Notes: generated by a model not told the origin, from the sequence alone. A DNA stretch of 64,000 nucleotides from Hyphomonas sp. (GCF_016125515.1 NZ_WGLO01000006.1:50097-114096), one strand, 5' to 3'. Counted from the stretch's first letter, positions 1 through 9,528 are shown. A program made the numbers and translations.

Positions 1-1
1 C

Positions 2-673
2 GGCCTGGCTGCGGTCGCCCTGGTAGCACCCCATCACCGCGATCACGCCGCCGAACACGACCGCCTTGATCACGCCGACGATGATGTCGTTGCGGGTGAT
101 GAAATCGACTGTGTTGCGCAGGTAGACCGTTGAGTCGAAACCGAGGCCGTGCACGCTGACCAGCCAGCCACCCATGACGCCGATGATGTCGGCGACGATG
201 ACCAATGCAGGCAGGGTCAGGAGAGCCGCGATGAAGCGCGGCGCATAGAGGTAGCGGTAGGGCGAAGCCGACAGGGTTTCGAGCGCGTCGATCTGTTCGG
301 TCACGCGCATGGCGCCGATCTCGGCGGCAATACCGGCCGACACCCGGCCCGCCAGCATCAGGCCGGTGATCACCGCGCCCAGCTCGCGCGAGATACCCAG
401 CACCACGATGTTCGGCACGAACTGTTCCGCGCCGTAGCGGCTGCCACCTTCATAGATGTTGAGCGCGAGCGCCGCGCCGATGAACACGGCCGACAGGCCG
501 ACCACGGGCAGGGAGTAGAAACCGATGCGCACCATCTGGCGCAGGATCTCGCCGCCATACCAGCGCGGTGTGAACGCTGCCATCTTCACGCGGCCCGCGA
601 AGACCGCGAGCCGGCCGATTTCGGAGAACAGACCCAGCGTCACGCGGCCGATGATTTGGAGAGGGTTGGTCAT
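2..673 (-). CDS. mlaE: MlaE-family lipid ABC transporter permease (partial)
   Basis: Permease of a retrograde phospholipid (Mla-type) ABC transporter in the inner membrane. The gene reads leftward off the window, so only the first 224 codons are present. The translation begins MTNPLQIIGRVTLGLF and carries the MlaE/YrbE hallmark ISRELGAVITGLMLAGRVSA followed by EIGAMRVTEQIDALETL, the coupling region that contacts the ATPase, plus several hydrophobic helices. It starts 6 bp after the stop of the alanine racemase gene, so the two are probably co-transcribed. The partner ATPase and MCE substrate-binding protein would be expected just beyond the left edge. The family is clear; lipid specificity is inferred from the family. 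Confidence 0.9.
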   Translation of the reverse strand, partial: MTNPLQIIGRVTLGLFSEIGRLAVFAGRVKMAAFTPRWYGGEILRQMVRIGFYSLPVVGLSAVFIGAALALNIYEGGSRYGAEQFVPNIVVLGISRELGAVITGLMLAGRVSAGIAAEIGAMRVTEQIDALETLSASPYRYLYAPRFIAALLTLPALVIVADIIGVMGGWLVSVHGLGFDSTVYLRNTVDFITRNDIIVGVIKAVVFGGVIAVMGCYQGDRSQA

Positions 674-679
674 GCGGCC

Positions 680-1735
680 TCAGCGATAGTTGCGTTGCAC
701 GCGAGGGCCAAGCCCGGTCAGCAGCTCATAGCCGAGTGTGCCGCATGCTGCCGCCTGCGCCTCCAACTTGGCGTGCTCACCCAGAAATTCAACGCGCGAG
801 CCCGGTTTGACGGATTTGGGCCCGTCGGTGACATCCAGAGTGACCAGATCCATGGAAATCCGCCCGGCAACCGGGCAAGCGACGCCGTCGATCCAGCCCT
901 TCAGCTTGCCGGAGCCGGCGCGCGGCAGGCCGTCGGCATAGCCAATGGCGCAGGTGGCCAGCAGCCGATCCTCGGTCAGCGCATGGGTCGCGCCGTAGCC
1001 CACGCTGGTGCCTTTCTGGCCCGTGAACAGGCTCAGCACGGTCGCTTCCAGCACGACGCCGGGCTTCAATTCCACCCCGGCGGGCGGCGTTGACCCCCCA
1101 TATAGCGCGAGACCCGGACGGGTGAGGTCAAAGCCGAAGCCTTTGCCGAGGAAGCAGCCGGCGGAGTTCGCCAGGCTGGCCGGTGTGTCCGGGAAGGCGT
1201 CGGCAACCTCCTCGAAGGCCCGGCGCTGGCGCAGGTTCATCGGGTGCTTCGGCTCGTCCGCGCACGCCAGGTGGCTCATCACAAGAACCGGCGCGAGGCG
1301 CCGCAGGGCCGTCGTTTCGGTGTCCACCAGGGCTATCGGCAGGCCAAGCCGGTTCATGCCGGTATCAACATGGATTGCGCAGGTGCCGCGCGCGGCCGTC
1401 GACCAGAGCTTCAGGTGCAGCTCGCTCGACAACACGGCGGTCAGCTCCGCATCGCGATAGGCGGCGAGCTCGCCCCGCATCGGCCCGTTCAGCACGAAGA
1501 TTCGCGGGCCCCGACCCACCGCCTTTCGCAGGGTCAGGCCTTCATCGAGATAGGCGACGAAAAAGGTGGAACAGCCTGCCACTTTCAGCGCGCGGCCGAT
1601 CTTGGTGGCGCCGAGGCCGTAGGCGTCGGCCTTCACCACGGCCGCCGTGGTCGCGCCCGGATGCAGGGCATCCAGGGTGCGCCAGTTGTCCACAATGTTG
1701 GACGTCAGCACGGTCGCGCGGGGCAGGAGGCTCAT
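680..1735 (-). CDS. alr: Alanine racemase
   Basis: PLP-dependent interconversion of L- and D-alanine, supplying D-Ala for peptidoglycan. The 351-residue length is normal for the family. The PLP lysine sits in AAVVKADAYGLGA (Lys35) and the second catalytic base, tyrosine, in TSVGYGATHALT (Tyr247). The substrate-loop sequence IHVDTGMNRLGL and CAIGYADGLPR are also typical. The ATG is preceded on the minus strand by a CGCTTGATCGC stretch without a strong Shine-Dalgarno, so the start is chosen from family alignment. It lies immediately upstream of mlaE (6 bp gap), an envelope-related pair. Confidence 0.95.
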   Translation of the reverse strand: MSLLPRATVLTSNIVDNWRTLDALHPGATTAAVVKADAYGLGATKIGRALKVAGCSTFFVAYLDEGLTLRKAVGRGPRIFVLNGPMRGELAAYRDAELTAVLSSELHLKLWSTAARGTCAIHVDTGMNRLGLPIALVDTETTALRRLAPVLVMSHLACADEPKHPMNLRQRRAFEEVADAFPDTPASLANSAGCFLGKGFGFDLTRPGLALYGGSTPPAGVELKPGVVLEATVLSLFTGQKGTSVGYGATHALTEDRLLATCAIGYADGLPRAGSGKLKGWIDGVACPVAGRISMDLVTLDVTDGPKSVKPGSRVEFLGEHAKLEAQAAACGTLGYELLTGLGPRVQRNYR

Positions 1736-1777
1736 GCGATCAAGCGCTAAGCGAGATTCCGGCGGATGTCATCCCGG

Positions 1778-3232
1778 CTATTTCTGCTGTCCGTGATGGG
1801 CGAGCCAGGCGGTGCCTTTCAGATTCCAGACGGGCGTGAAGAACACCATCCAGGCGATCAACAGGATCATGCCGCCGGCCGGCACGACGGCGATCTTCTG
1901 CGGGCCGAACACGTCCACCAGGGCGCCCATCAGGGCGGCGCCGAACGGTGCGCCCGCCATGAAACCCAGCTGGTAGATGGACAGGACCCGGGCGAGCTTC
2001 GCCTTGGGCGCGGAATCCTGGACGATCGAACGGCTCATGGCGATCGAGATGCCGGCGGCAAGGCCCCAGACGAACACGATGCCCAGGAACATCCAGTGCG
2101 GGATCGTGCCCATCATGGCAAGAATCGAGACCGACGCGATCAGCTGCGCAATAAGCAGAAGGCGGCCCTGCCGCTTGATCCGCCTGAACACTGCCAGCAC
2201 GGCCGAGGAGACAAAGGCCCCCATCCAGAAGGTCACGAACATGTCCCGGATGCCGGACGAGCCGAAATGGTACACGTCGCGGTTGATGATCGGCAGCACC
2301 ACGAGGAAGGAGCCGATGACGAACACTCCGACGCCGAACATCAGGCTGGTCATGGCCCAGAGCTTGGGGTCGGCGCGCACCGCATGCACGCCGTCCATGA
2401 TATCGCCGAGGGTTGAGCCGAGGCCGCTGCGGCCGGTACGGACCTGGCGTCCACGCGCAAGGAACAGGGCAAATCCGGCGCCGCTGGCGAGCGCGATGGC
2501 CTGTGTGATCAGCAGCGCCTCGGCCGAGATCGGTCCGATGCTGAACCCGCCCAGCCAGGGTGGCATCCTGGTCGCTTTGTCGGCATATCCGGCAAGGATC
2601 AGGCCGACGATCTGCGCCAGGAACTGCGCCATGGTCGCCAGTGTCACGCCGAGCTGCAATGTCACGCCGGAGCCGACCCGCATCCGGCGGTCGACGACCT
2701 CATTCACGATCGAATCCCGCGCCGGCATCATGAAGGCGCCGATGGTGCCGATGGTGAACGCGTAAACGATCATTGCCGGATAGCTCAGCGCATCGCGCGC
2801 CAGTGTCAGGCCGAGGAACAGGGCCGGCACGGCAGCCAGAAGGTGCAGCAGGATCAGCAGGCGCCGACCGTCGGCGCGCTCGGCCACCACACCGCCCAGC
2901 AGCAGGAAGATCACCGAGGGCAGGGACAGCGCCATGTTGGCCAGACCGAGGGCCAGCCCGTCGAGGTGGAGGTGATCGCGGCCCGTGATCAGGTAAGGAA
3001 ACAGAACCAGTTGCAGGCCGAAGGCGACAAACCAGCTGCACTGGACGGCAAGGTAGGCGGGCAGCTCGATCTTCACGCCGCGCCGCAGGCGCTGGGCCCG
3101 CCAATGCGTGGCGCTGACCAGAAGGCTGGCGCCGGCGCCGAATGCACCGTCGATGCCGCTGACCGGGGAGACCACGGTGTCAGCGGCTTCCTCGGCCATT
3201 TCGTCGACGATCTTCTCGATGTCGCCGTCCAT
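1778..3232 (-). CDS. MFS transporter (EntS/MFS_3-like exporter)
   Basis: Major facilitator protein of 484 residues with about 12 hydrophobic segments and a soluble N-terminal extension of roughly 50 residues before the first helix. The loop motif between helices 2 and 3 reads GGVVAERADGRRLL, the MFS motif A equivalent, and MMPARDSIVNEVVDRR resembles the MFS_3 (EntS-type, transmembrane secretion effector) group. An upstream TTG at 3265 is in frame, but the ATG at 3232 has a GGAG about 9 bp upstream and is preferred. The substrate cannot be predicted; it stands between alr and a divergent DoxX-like gene. Confidence 0.85.
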   Translation of the reverse strand: MDGDIEKIVDEMAEEAADTVVSPVSGIDGAFGAGASLLVSATHWRAQRLRRGVKIELPAYLAVQCSWFVAFGLQLVLFPYLITGRDHLHLDGLALGLANMALSLPSVIFLLLGGVVAERADGRRLLILLHLLAAVPALFLGLTLARDALSYPAMIVYAFTIGTIGAFMMPARDSIVNEVVDRRMRVGSGVTLQLGVTLATMAQFLAQIVGLILAGYADKATRMPPWLGGFSIGPISAEALLITQAIALASGAGFALFLARGRQVRTGRSGLGSTLGDIMDGVHAVRADPKLWAMTSLMFGVGVFVIGSFLVVLPIINRDVYHFGSSGIRDMFVTFWMGAFVSSAVLAVFRRIKRQGRLLLIAQLIASVSILAMMGTIPHWMFLGIVFVWGLAAGISIAMSRSIVQDSAPKAKLARVLSIYQLGFMAGAPFGAALMGALVDVFGPQKIAVVPAGGMILLIAWMVFFTPVWNLKGTAWLAHHGQQK

Positions 3233-3401
3233 TCGGTGGTGCTCCAACCCATTGCGCCCGGACAATAGGTAGACGGTCCGGCCAAGGGAAGGGCCGTGGC
3301 CCGGTGACGCGCAGTGACTGCGCTGAGCCTCGTCGGTTGCCTTGGGTTGGACGCGCCGCTAATCTGCCCTTTCCAGATCAGGCGTCCCGGAGGCCCCTCC
3401 C

Positions 3402-3851
3402 ATGAGCGCATTCCGCCTATTGGCCAGCTGGTTGCTGGCCCTCGCGCTGATCGCCTTCTTCCTTCATGTGACGCTGCATCCGTGGCCGAACCCGGTGGCG
3501 GGCTATATCAAGTTCTACGATGCGCCGGGCGAGAATCTCTTGTTCTCGGCGCTGGCCGAACGCTCCGGCATCAGCCTGTTCGAGCCGGCCGGCCGGTTCG
3601 TGTCCGGCATCATCGAACTGATCGCGGCGCTCCTGTTGCTGTTGCCGATCAGCCGCCGGATCGGAGCGGCCATTTCCGTCCTTTGCCTTGGCGCCGGCGT
3701 TGCGCTGCACCTGTCGTCTTGGCTCGGCCGCGAGATCGCCCTGCCGGAAGGCGGAACGGATGGCGGCACGCACTTTCTGATCTACGTCATTTTCCTGGCG
3801 CTGGCCCTGCTGCTGCTGGTTGTGCACCCGACCGAGCGCAGCCGGTATTGA
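3402..3851 (+). CDS. DoxX-like small integral membrane protein
   Basis: A 149-residue protein with four predicted transmembrane segments: an N-terminal helix, IELIAALLLLLPI, an Ala/Gly-rich helix, and a C-terminal FLIYVIFLALALLLLVV. A polar segment (about residues 30-60) containing EPAGRFVSGIIELIAALLLL matches the layout of DoxX/DoxD-like membrane proteins. A GGAGG lies just before the start ATG. It is divergent from the MFS gene. The biochemical role of this group is poorly defined, so only the family-level call is made. Confidence 0.6.
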   Translation: MSAFRLLASWLLALALIAFFLHVTLHPWPNPVAGYIKFYDAPGENLLFSALAERSGISLFEPAGRFVSGIIELIAALLLLLPISRRIGAAISVLCLGAGVALHLSSWLGREIALPEGGTDGGTHFLIYVIFLALALLLLVVHPTERSRY

Positions 3852-3953
3852 GCGGCTCGCCCGCCCGGCGAAAGTCTCCAAAAATTAAGGCTGATCCACG
3901 TCTCGTTAACGTTCCGCTGCCAGATTCCGGGGTTCATGGCAGGCCGTTACTGA

Positions 3954-5156
3954 ATGACTGACACGTCCGAGGCACCTTCGTTCAAGCCGCCCGGCGCCGC
4001 GCGCGATGCGCTGGTCCGGCGGCTGATTGACGTTGTAGCCCTGCCGGGCTCGCGCGTTCCTCCGCAGGACCGCTCGATGGCGGGCGACATCCTGCTCGAC
4101 ATGCTGCTGCACTCCACGGACCGGGAACGGGCCCTGTGTGCGTCGCGTCTGGCTGTCTGCCGCGATGCCCCGCGGCGGGTCCTGCGTTATCTCGCGCAAT
4201 GCTCGTTCGCGGTGGCCAAGCCGCTGCTGGAGGAGAGCGACGCGTTCGACGCCTGCGATCTCGTTGAAATTATACAGAATTCCTCGGTCGAACACCGGCT
4301 GCTGATCGCCCGGCGTCGCAATCTTTGCGTTACGGTGACCGACTGCCTCGCCAAGGTGGGTGAGCCTCAGGTGGTGCGCGAACTCCTGTCCAACCGGAAC
4401 GCCCCCTTCGCCGAAGCGACAATGGACCGGCTGATTGCCCTGTCGCGGGACGAGCCGTCCTATTGTTCCATCCTGGCCGAGCGGGTCGAGCTGCGCGCCT
4501 CGCACGCCATGGCGATGTTCTGGTGGTCGGATGCCTCGACCCGGCGCAAGATCCTGACCCGTCAGGCCGCCGACCGGTCCGAAATGATTTCGCTTTGCCG
4601 CGATGTGTTCGAAATGGCTGCGGCCGAGGGCTGGCAGGACGATGTCACGCGCAAGGCTTTACAATTGATCGAACGCCGCCAGCGCAACCGTGCGGCGATA
4701 GAACGCAGCCCTTATGACAGCCTGGAAGGCGCCATTGCGGCGGCTGCCTCGCGCGGTATCGACGCCGAACTGGTGCAGGAAATCGGGTATCTGGCCGGCG
4801 TCAAACCGGTCACCGCCGCCAAGATCCTGTCGGACCTGGGCGGGGAGGGACTGGCCGTGCTGTGCAAGTCTACGGGCCTCAAGCGTGAGTACCTGAGACT
4901 GCTCTGGACGGCCCTGCGCCGCCCGCTGGAGGGGCCAGCCGGAGAGCCCGCCGCCGCCTTCCAGCACGTCGCCGAGACTTATGAAGTCCTCTCGGTGGCC
5001 AAGGCCCAGACCACCTTGCGCTACTGGAACTGGTCCCTGTCCTCGGCCTACTCGCCGGGCGCCATGCGGCGGACGCAGGAAATCGGCGTTCCGGCCAATG
5101 AAGAGGCCGAATACTCCACCTCGCAACGCACAGCGCGGCTGGTCTTTGGAAATTAG
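3954..5156 (+). CDS. DUF2336 domain-containing protein
   Basis: A soluble 400-residue protein, mostly alpha-helical, resembling the DUF2336 family that is widespread in alphaproteobacteria. The N-terminal part has the family's helical-repeat (HEAT-like) appearance with LVRRLIDVVALPGSR, DILLDMLLHSTDRERALCA and a repeated pattern of RR/LL helices; the C-terminal part contains GVKPVTAAKILSDLGGEGLAVLCK, another conserved family stretch. No signal peptide or membrane segment is present. The function is unknown. It lies upstream of the antiporter operon in the same direction, but a 90 bp gap and no overlap argue for a separate unit. Confidence 0.75.
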   Translation: MTDTSEAPSFKPPGAARDALVRRLIDVVALPGSRVPPQDRSMAGDILLDMLLHSTDRERALCASRLAVCRDAPRRVLRYLAQCSFAVAKPLLEESDAFDACDLVEIIQNSSVEHRLLIARRRNLCVTVTDCLAKVGEPQVVRELLSNRNAPFAEATMDRLIALSRDEPSYCSILAERVELRASHAMAMFWWSDASTRRKILTRQAADRSEMISLCRDVFEMAAAEGWQDDVTRKALQLIERRQRNRAAIERSPYDSLEGAIAAAASRGIDAELVQEIGYLAGVKPVTAAKILSDLGGEGLAVLCKSTGLKREYLRLLWTALRRPLEGPAGEPAAAFQHVAETYEVLSVAKAQTTLRYWNWSLSSAYSPGAMRRTQEIGVPANEEAEYSTSQRTARLVFGN

Positions 5157-5248
5157 GCGTGCCACGCCAAAACTGGCTTCACATTCCCAGCACAGCCCTT
5201 TAGGTGGGGCGTTCACCATCGGGGTCGGTTCCTGAACAGAGGGGCGCA

Positions 5249-5737
5249 GTGGCGTATTTACTCGGTATATTCGTGGCGATCGTCGCTTTCTGGATGGGTA
5301 ACTCCGGCCATTACAAGCCGTTGATGCTCGGCTTTGCGGCGCTGTCGGTGGGGCTGACGCTGCTGCTGAGTGCGCGCCTCAAGATCATCGACCGCGAAGG
5401 CGCGCCCTATGTGCGCTTTGTAGGTTTTGCCACTTATTATCCCTGGCTGTTCTGGGAGATCGTCAAATCGAACGTGGTGGTCATCAAGGCCTGCCTGCGC
5501 GCCGATCTCGATATCAATCCCGCGCTCGTGAAGGTGAAGACCACCTGCAAGACGGACCTCGCAAAAGTCACCTTTGCCAACTCGATCACCCTGACGCCCG
5601 GCACGGTGACGGTTGAGATTGACGGCGACAAACTGCTCGTTCACGGCCTGTACGAAGCCAACACTGTTCCCGAAGCGTTTGAAGAGATGGACCGGCGCTG
5701 CGCGCGCGCGGCAGATCCTTCGGAGAAAGCGTCATGA
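5249..5737 (+). CDS. mrpE: Mrp-type Na+/H+ antiporter subunit E
   Basis: First gene of the multisubunit cation/proton antiporter operon; a 162-residue membrane protein. The N-terminal hydrophobic pair AYLLGIFVAIVAFWMGN and FAALSVGLTLLLSARL is followed by YYPWLFWEIVKSNVVVIKACL, the conserved MrpE core, and a cytoplasmic tail with VEIDGDKLLVHGLY. Although the frame opens at 5204, the GTG at 5249 follows GAGGGGCGCA, a good ribosome-binding site, and gives the usual family length. It overlaps the next gene by 4 bp. MrpE is needed for assembly and activity in known complexes but is not an ion pump itself. Confidence 0.9.
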   Translation: MAYLLGIFVAIVAFWMGNSGHYKPLMLGFAALSVGLTLLLSARLKIIDREGAPYVRFVGFATYYPWLFWEIVKSNVVVIKACLRADLDINPALVKVKTTCKTDLAKVTFANSITLTPGTVTVEIDGDKLLVHGLYEANTVPEAFEEMDRRCARAADPSEKAS

Positions 5738-6042
5738 CGTTTGCTGCGCTCATCGCCCTCCTGGTCGGCATGTGCATGCTGTTGATCCGTGCACTGATCG
5801 GCCCGACGATGTACGACCGCGTGCTCGCGGTGAACTCGTTCGGCACCAAGACCGTGCTCGTCCTCGGCCTGCTCGGCTATGTGATGGGACGTCCGGACTT
5901 CCTCGACATCGCGATCCTCTACACGTTGATCAATTTCGTCTCGACGATCGCGATCCTGAAATTCTTCCGGTACCGCTCTTTCCAGGTGCCGCTGGTGCGC
6001 AAGACCGATGCGCCTGCGCGCGGAGGTGATCGCAATGGCTGA
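5734..6042 (+). CDS. mrpF: Mrp-type antiporter subunit F
   Basis: A 102-residue membrane protein with three transmembrane segments. It has the MrpF signature RALIGPTMYDRVLAVNSFGT, followed by LVLGLLGYVMGRPDFLDIAI and YTLINFVSTIAILKFFRY. The start ATG overlaps the mrpE stop in an ATGA arrangement, so the two are translationally coupled. In the homologous Mbh hydrogenase it corresponds to MbhB. The assignment rests on motif and operon position and is secure. Confidence 0.92.
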   Translation: MTFAALIALLVGMCMLLIRALIGPTMYDRVLAVNSFGTKTVLVLGLLGYVMGRPDFLDIAILYTLINFVSTIAILKFFRYRSFQVPLVRKTDAPARGGDRNG

Positions 6043-6415
6043 TTTCGTCCTGCTCGCCGGCAACACCTGGGAGACCGTGCGCTTTCCGCTCGGCGGCGCC
6101 GTGTGCCTGTTCGGAGCCATCCTCTGTGTGATCGGCACGATCGGCGTCATGCGCTTCCCGGATTTCTATACACGCCTTCACGCGGCCAGCATCACCGACA
6201 CATCGGGCGCGTTTCTCGTGCTGGCCGGTATGGCGCTGATGGCACCAAGCTGGCTGGTGCTGGTGAAGCTGTTCTGCATGCTCGGCTTCCTGGTGCTGAC
6301 CAGCGCCACCGGTTCGCATGCGCTCGCCAATGCGGCCCACACCGCTGGCCTGCAGCCCAAAATCGGACCGGTCGGGCAGGCGGGCCATCAGGATCACGAG
6401 GAGGGCGACCATTGA
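6035..6415 (+). CDS. mrpG: Mrp-type antiporter subunit G
   Basis: A 126-residue membrane protein with three transmembrane segments and the MrpG signature GTIGVMRFPDFYTRLHAASI, which is nearly invariant in the family. The frame is open from 6008, but the ATG at 6035 follows GGAGGTGATCGCA, so this start is preferred; it overlaps mrpF by 8 bp. The C-terminal tail is histidine-rich (GHQDHEEGDH). It corresponds to MbhC in the related membrane-bound hydrogenases. Confidence 0.92.
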   Translation: MADFVLLAGNTWETVRFPLGGAVCLFGAILCVIGTIGVMRFPDFYTRLHAASITDTSGAFLVLAGMALMAPSWLVLVKLFCMLGFLVLTSATGSHALANAAHTAGLQPKIGPVGQAGHQDHEEGDH

Positions 6416-7044
6416 CCGAAGTCATGATCGGCGGCACCGGCACCGCGCTCATCAACATCCTGTTCCTTGCCATCCTGTTCGTGGTGGCGCTGGCGATTGC
6501 GCGCCTGCGCAGCCTGTTTGCCATCGTAATGCTGTCGGGCGTCTACTCGCTCGTCTCGGCGGCCTGGTATATTCTTGTCGATGCGGTCGATGTGGGTTTC
6601 ACCGAAGCAGCCGTCGGCGCGGGCATGTCGACCGCCGTGCTGCTTGGCGCAATGCTGCTGACCGCGCGCACCGCCAAGCCGGAGAAGCCGCTGAAGCGCA
6701 TCGGCCCGTTCATCGTCTGCCTCGTGACCGGCGTTATGCTGATTTACGGGTCGATTGACCTGCCGGCGCTCGGTGACGCGACCTCGCCGGCGAATGCCGG
6801 TGTCGGTCTCACCTACCTGCAGATCAACTGGTTCGACACGGGCGTGCCCAACGTGGTCACCTCGGTCCTTGCCAGCTATCGCGGCTTCGATACGCTGGGC
6901 GAAACCGCCGTGGTGTTCACCGCCGGTCTCGCCGTGGCGCTGCTGCTCGGTTTCGGAGAGCGCTCGCTGGCCGAAACGCTGCGCAAACAGCCCAAGGCCG
7001 CGCCCCGGCCTGCAGCCTCCAACACGGATGGAGGCGCAGCATGA
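6412..7044 (+). CDS. MrpA C-terminal-type subunit (DUF4040/MbhD plus MbhE-like)
   Basis: A 210-residue membrane protein corresponding to the C-terminal third of canonical MrpA, here encoded as a separate gene. Residues about 10-90 form a MbhD/DUF4040-like domain (RLRSLFAIVMLSGVYSLVSA, and DVGFTEAAVGAGMSTAVLLG, which includes the conserved glutamate). The remainder is an MbhE-like part with GLTYLQINWFDTGVPNVVTS and YRGFDTLGETAVVFTAG. The start is a TTG at 6412, overlapping the mrpG stop and preceded by GAGGAGGG at 7 bp; the ATG at 6424 is too far from that site. In known complexes this module lies on the ion-translocation path. Confidence 0.85.
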   Translation: MTEVMIGGTGTALINILFLAILFVVALAIARLRSLFAIVMLSGVYSLVSAAWYILVDAVDVGFTEAAVGAGMSTAVLLGAMLLTARTAKPEKPLKRIGPFIVCLVTGVMLIYGSIDLPALGDATSPANAGVGLTYLQINWFDTGVPNVVTSVLASYRGFDTLGETAVVFTAGLAVALLLGFGERSLAETLRKQPKAAPRPAASNTDGGAA

Positions 7045-7493
7045 AGGGCGATCATCACATGATCCTGCGGGTGATCGCCAAGTGCCTGATCCCGCTGATC
7101 GTCATCTACGCATTCTATGTCCAGTTTCACGGCGAAGTTGGCCCCGGCGGCGCGTTCCAGGCGGGCGTGATTATCGCAGTGGCGCTGATCCTTTACGCGC
7201 TGGTCTTCGGTCTCACCGCCACCATGCGCGCCGTGCCACCCTGGTTCACCCGGTCGCTCGCGGCGGTCGGTGTGATGATCTATGCGGGCGTCGGCTTCTG
7301 GGCCTTGCTCAGCGGCGGCGACTATCTTGAATACCAGGCACTGTTCGGCGAACCGCCGGGCGAGCACCACGGCCAGCATGCAGGCATCATCATCATTGAA
7401 ATCGGCGTCCTGTGCGCCGTGTCGGGCGCGATGACGACCATCTTCTATGCGCTCGCCGGGCGCGTCGCCGAAATCCGCGACGAGGACTGGTAG
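7041..7493 (+). CDS. mrpB: Mrp-type antiporter subunit B (MnhB domain)
   Basis: A 150-residue protein with four transmembrane segments and the MnhB-domain signature YVQFHGEVGPGGAFQAGVII near the N terminus. The extracytoplasmic loop PPGEHHGQHAGIIIIEIGVL carries the histidine cluster commonly found in MrpB. The start overlaps the preceding stop by 4 bp. It corresponds to MbhF. MrpB forms part of the membrane core that connects the pump-like subunits. Confidence 0.92.
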   Translation: MKGDHHMILRVIAKCLIPLIVIYAFYVQFHGEVGPGGAFQAGVIIAVALILYALVFGLTATMRAVPPWFTRSLAAVGVMIYAGVGFWALLSGGDYLEYQALFGEPPGEHHGQHAGIIIIEIGVLCAVSGAMTTIFYALAGRVAEIRDEDW

Positions 7494-7496
7494 ACC

Positions 7497-8000
7497 ATGT
7501 GGACCTTCATTCTCGAACATGCCGGCTACTGGGCGATCATCGCGCTGATGATGATCAGCCTCTACATCGCCTTCTCGGCGGAAAACCTGATCAAGCGCCT
7601 TGTCGGCCTGTCGCTCTTCCAGACGACGATCTGTCTGTTCTATGTGACGCTCGGCAAGATCACCGGCGGCACCGCGCCGGTGCTGCTGCCCGCCGACATG
7701 CCGAAGCATGCGGTTGATCACGGCGCCGCAGGCGCGGCCGTCGATGGCCACCTCGTCGCCGGCGGCGGTGAGCGCGTGGCCGATGTCGTTCATGTCTATT
7801 CCAATCCGCTGCCGCACGTCCTGATGCTGACTGCCATCGTCGTCGGCGTTGCAACGCTTTCGGTCGGCCTCGCGCTGATCGTCCGTATCCGTGAAGCCTA
7901 CGGTTCGATCGAGGCGGACGATGTCCGCGCCATCGATATCGAGACCGCGCTGGCCCAGGAAGCGAAGCTCGAGAGCGACCTCAAAGAGGCCACGGCATGA
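7497..8000 (+). CDS. mrpC: Mrp-type antiporter subunit C (NuoK-like) with loop insertion
   Basis: A NuoK-like membrane protein of 167 residues, longer than the roughly 110-125 usual for the family. The three helices are recognisable: AGYWAIIALMMISLYIAFSA, LVGLSLFQTTICLFYVTLGK and the hallmark SNPLPHVLMLTAIVVGVATL. Between helices 2 and 3 is an extra stretch of about 30 residues rich in Ala, Gly, His and Asp (LLPADMPKHAVDHGAAGAAV and onward), which explains the length. The start follows the mrpB stop by 3 bp and the end overlaps the next start. The insertion should face the periplasm if topology follows NuoK. Confidence 0.88.
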   Translation: MWTFILEHAGYWAIIALMMISLYIAFSAENLIKRLVGLSLFQTTICLFYVTLGKITGGTAPVLLPADMPKHAVDHGAAGAAVDGHLVAGGGERVADVVHVYSNPLPHVLMLTAIVVGVATLSVGLALIVRIREAYGSIEADDVRAIDIETALAQEAKLESDLKEATA

Positions 8001-9528
8001 TTCTCGAAACCTTGCTCGTCACGGCGCCCGACTGGGCGGTCCGGCACTCGACCGTGCTGATCCCGATCGTGCCGCTGGTCGTGGCACCGGTCCTGGCGAT
8101 GAGTCCCAGCGGGCGTCTGGCCTGGCTGGTTTCCATCGCGACCACCGCCGCCTCGCTGTATTTCGCGCTGCTCACGCTGGCCATCGTCCAGTCCACCACG
8201 GGCGGCGTCATCAGCTATCATATCGGCAACTGGGCGCCGCCCATCGGCATCGAGTTCCGCGTCGATTCCCTCAACGCGATGATCCTGCTGATTGTCACGC
8301 TGATGGGTTTCCTCGCGTCGATCTTCTCCTGGCCGACCATCGTTGCAGAGATTAGCAAGGAAAAGGCCGGCCTGTTCCTGTGCGCTTTCCTGCTGTGCTT
8401 TGCGGGCCTGTGCGGCGTTGCGACCACGGGCGACGCGTTCAACCTGTTCGTCTTCCTCGAGATCAGTTCTCTGTCGACCTATGTCCTCGTCGCCATGGGC
8501 GCGGGCCGTGACCGCCGCGCCCTGCCGGCGGCGTTCGACTACCTGATCATGGGCACGCTTGGGGCTAGCTTTTATGTCGTGGGGGTCGGGTTTCTCTATG
8601 CGGCCACCGGCACGCTCAACATGGCCGACATCGCCGCCCAGCTGCCGGCGCTCGGCGCCAACCGCTCCGTGCAGGTCGGCTTCGCGTTCATTATTGTGGG
8701 CCTGGGCCTGAAGGCTGCCATGTGGCCGCTGCACCAGTGGTTGCCCAACGCTTACGCGTATTCGCCGTCTTTCGTGACGATGTTCCTTGCCGCCACCGCC
8801 ACCAAGGTTGCGCTCTACGCGCTGATCCGCTGGATGTTCACGATCTTCCAGCCTGAGTTCGCGTTCGAACAGGCGCTGTTCACCTGGGTGCTTGCGCCGC
8901 TCGGCATGGCCGCGATGGTGATTTGCAGCTTCCAGGCGGTCTTCCAGACTGACATCCGCCGCATGCTAGCTTACTCATCGGTTGCGCAGGTCGGATACAT
9001 GATCCTCGGTATCTCGCTCGGCACGGCCGCCGGTGTCTCGGCAGGCCTGCTGCACCTGTTCAACCACGCTCTGATGAAGGGTGCGCTGTTCATGGCGGTC
9101 GCGGGTATCTGTCTCAACGTGCAGGGCACGACGCTGCGCGACTTCGCCGGCCTCGGCCGCTCCGCGCCGTTCACGATGACCGCGTTCGCCATTGCCGGCC
9201 TGTCGCTGATCGGTGTGCCGTTGACGGCCGGTTTCATCTCGAAGCTGCAGCTCGGCTACGCCCTGTTCGAGCAGGGCTGGTGGTGGGCCGTGTTGCTGGT
9301 TGTGTTCTCCAGCTTCCTTGCTGTCTTCTATGTCGGCCGGGTGCTGCAAGCCGTGTTCTTCCAGCCGCCCGCCAATCCCAGCAAGCTGCGCAAGGAGGCG
9401 CCGCTTCTGCTGCTGGTGCCACTGTGGACGCTCGCGCTCGCCAACCTCTATTTCGGCATCGATGCCAGCTTCCCGGCGGGCCTTGCCCGTGACGGGGCGG
9501 TCGCCGCCCTTGGTCTGGAGGCGTTCCA

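Noticed and set aside
149..1093. Long plus-strand frame of 314 codons
   Set aside because: It is antisense to mlaE and alr, has Arg/His/Gln-rich composition typical of shadow frames in GC-rich DNA and matches no family.
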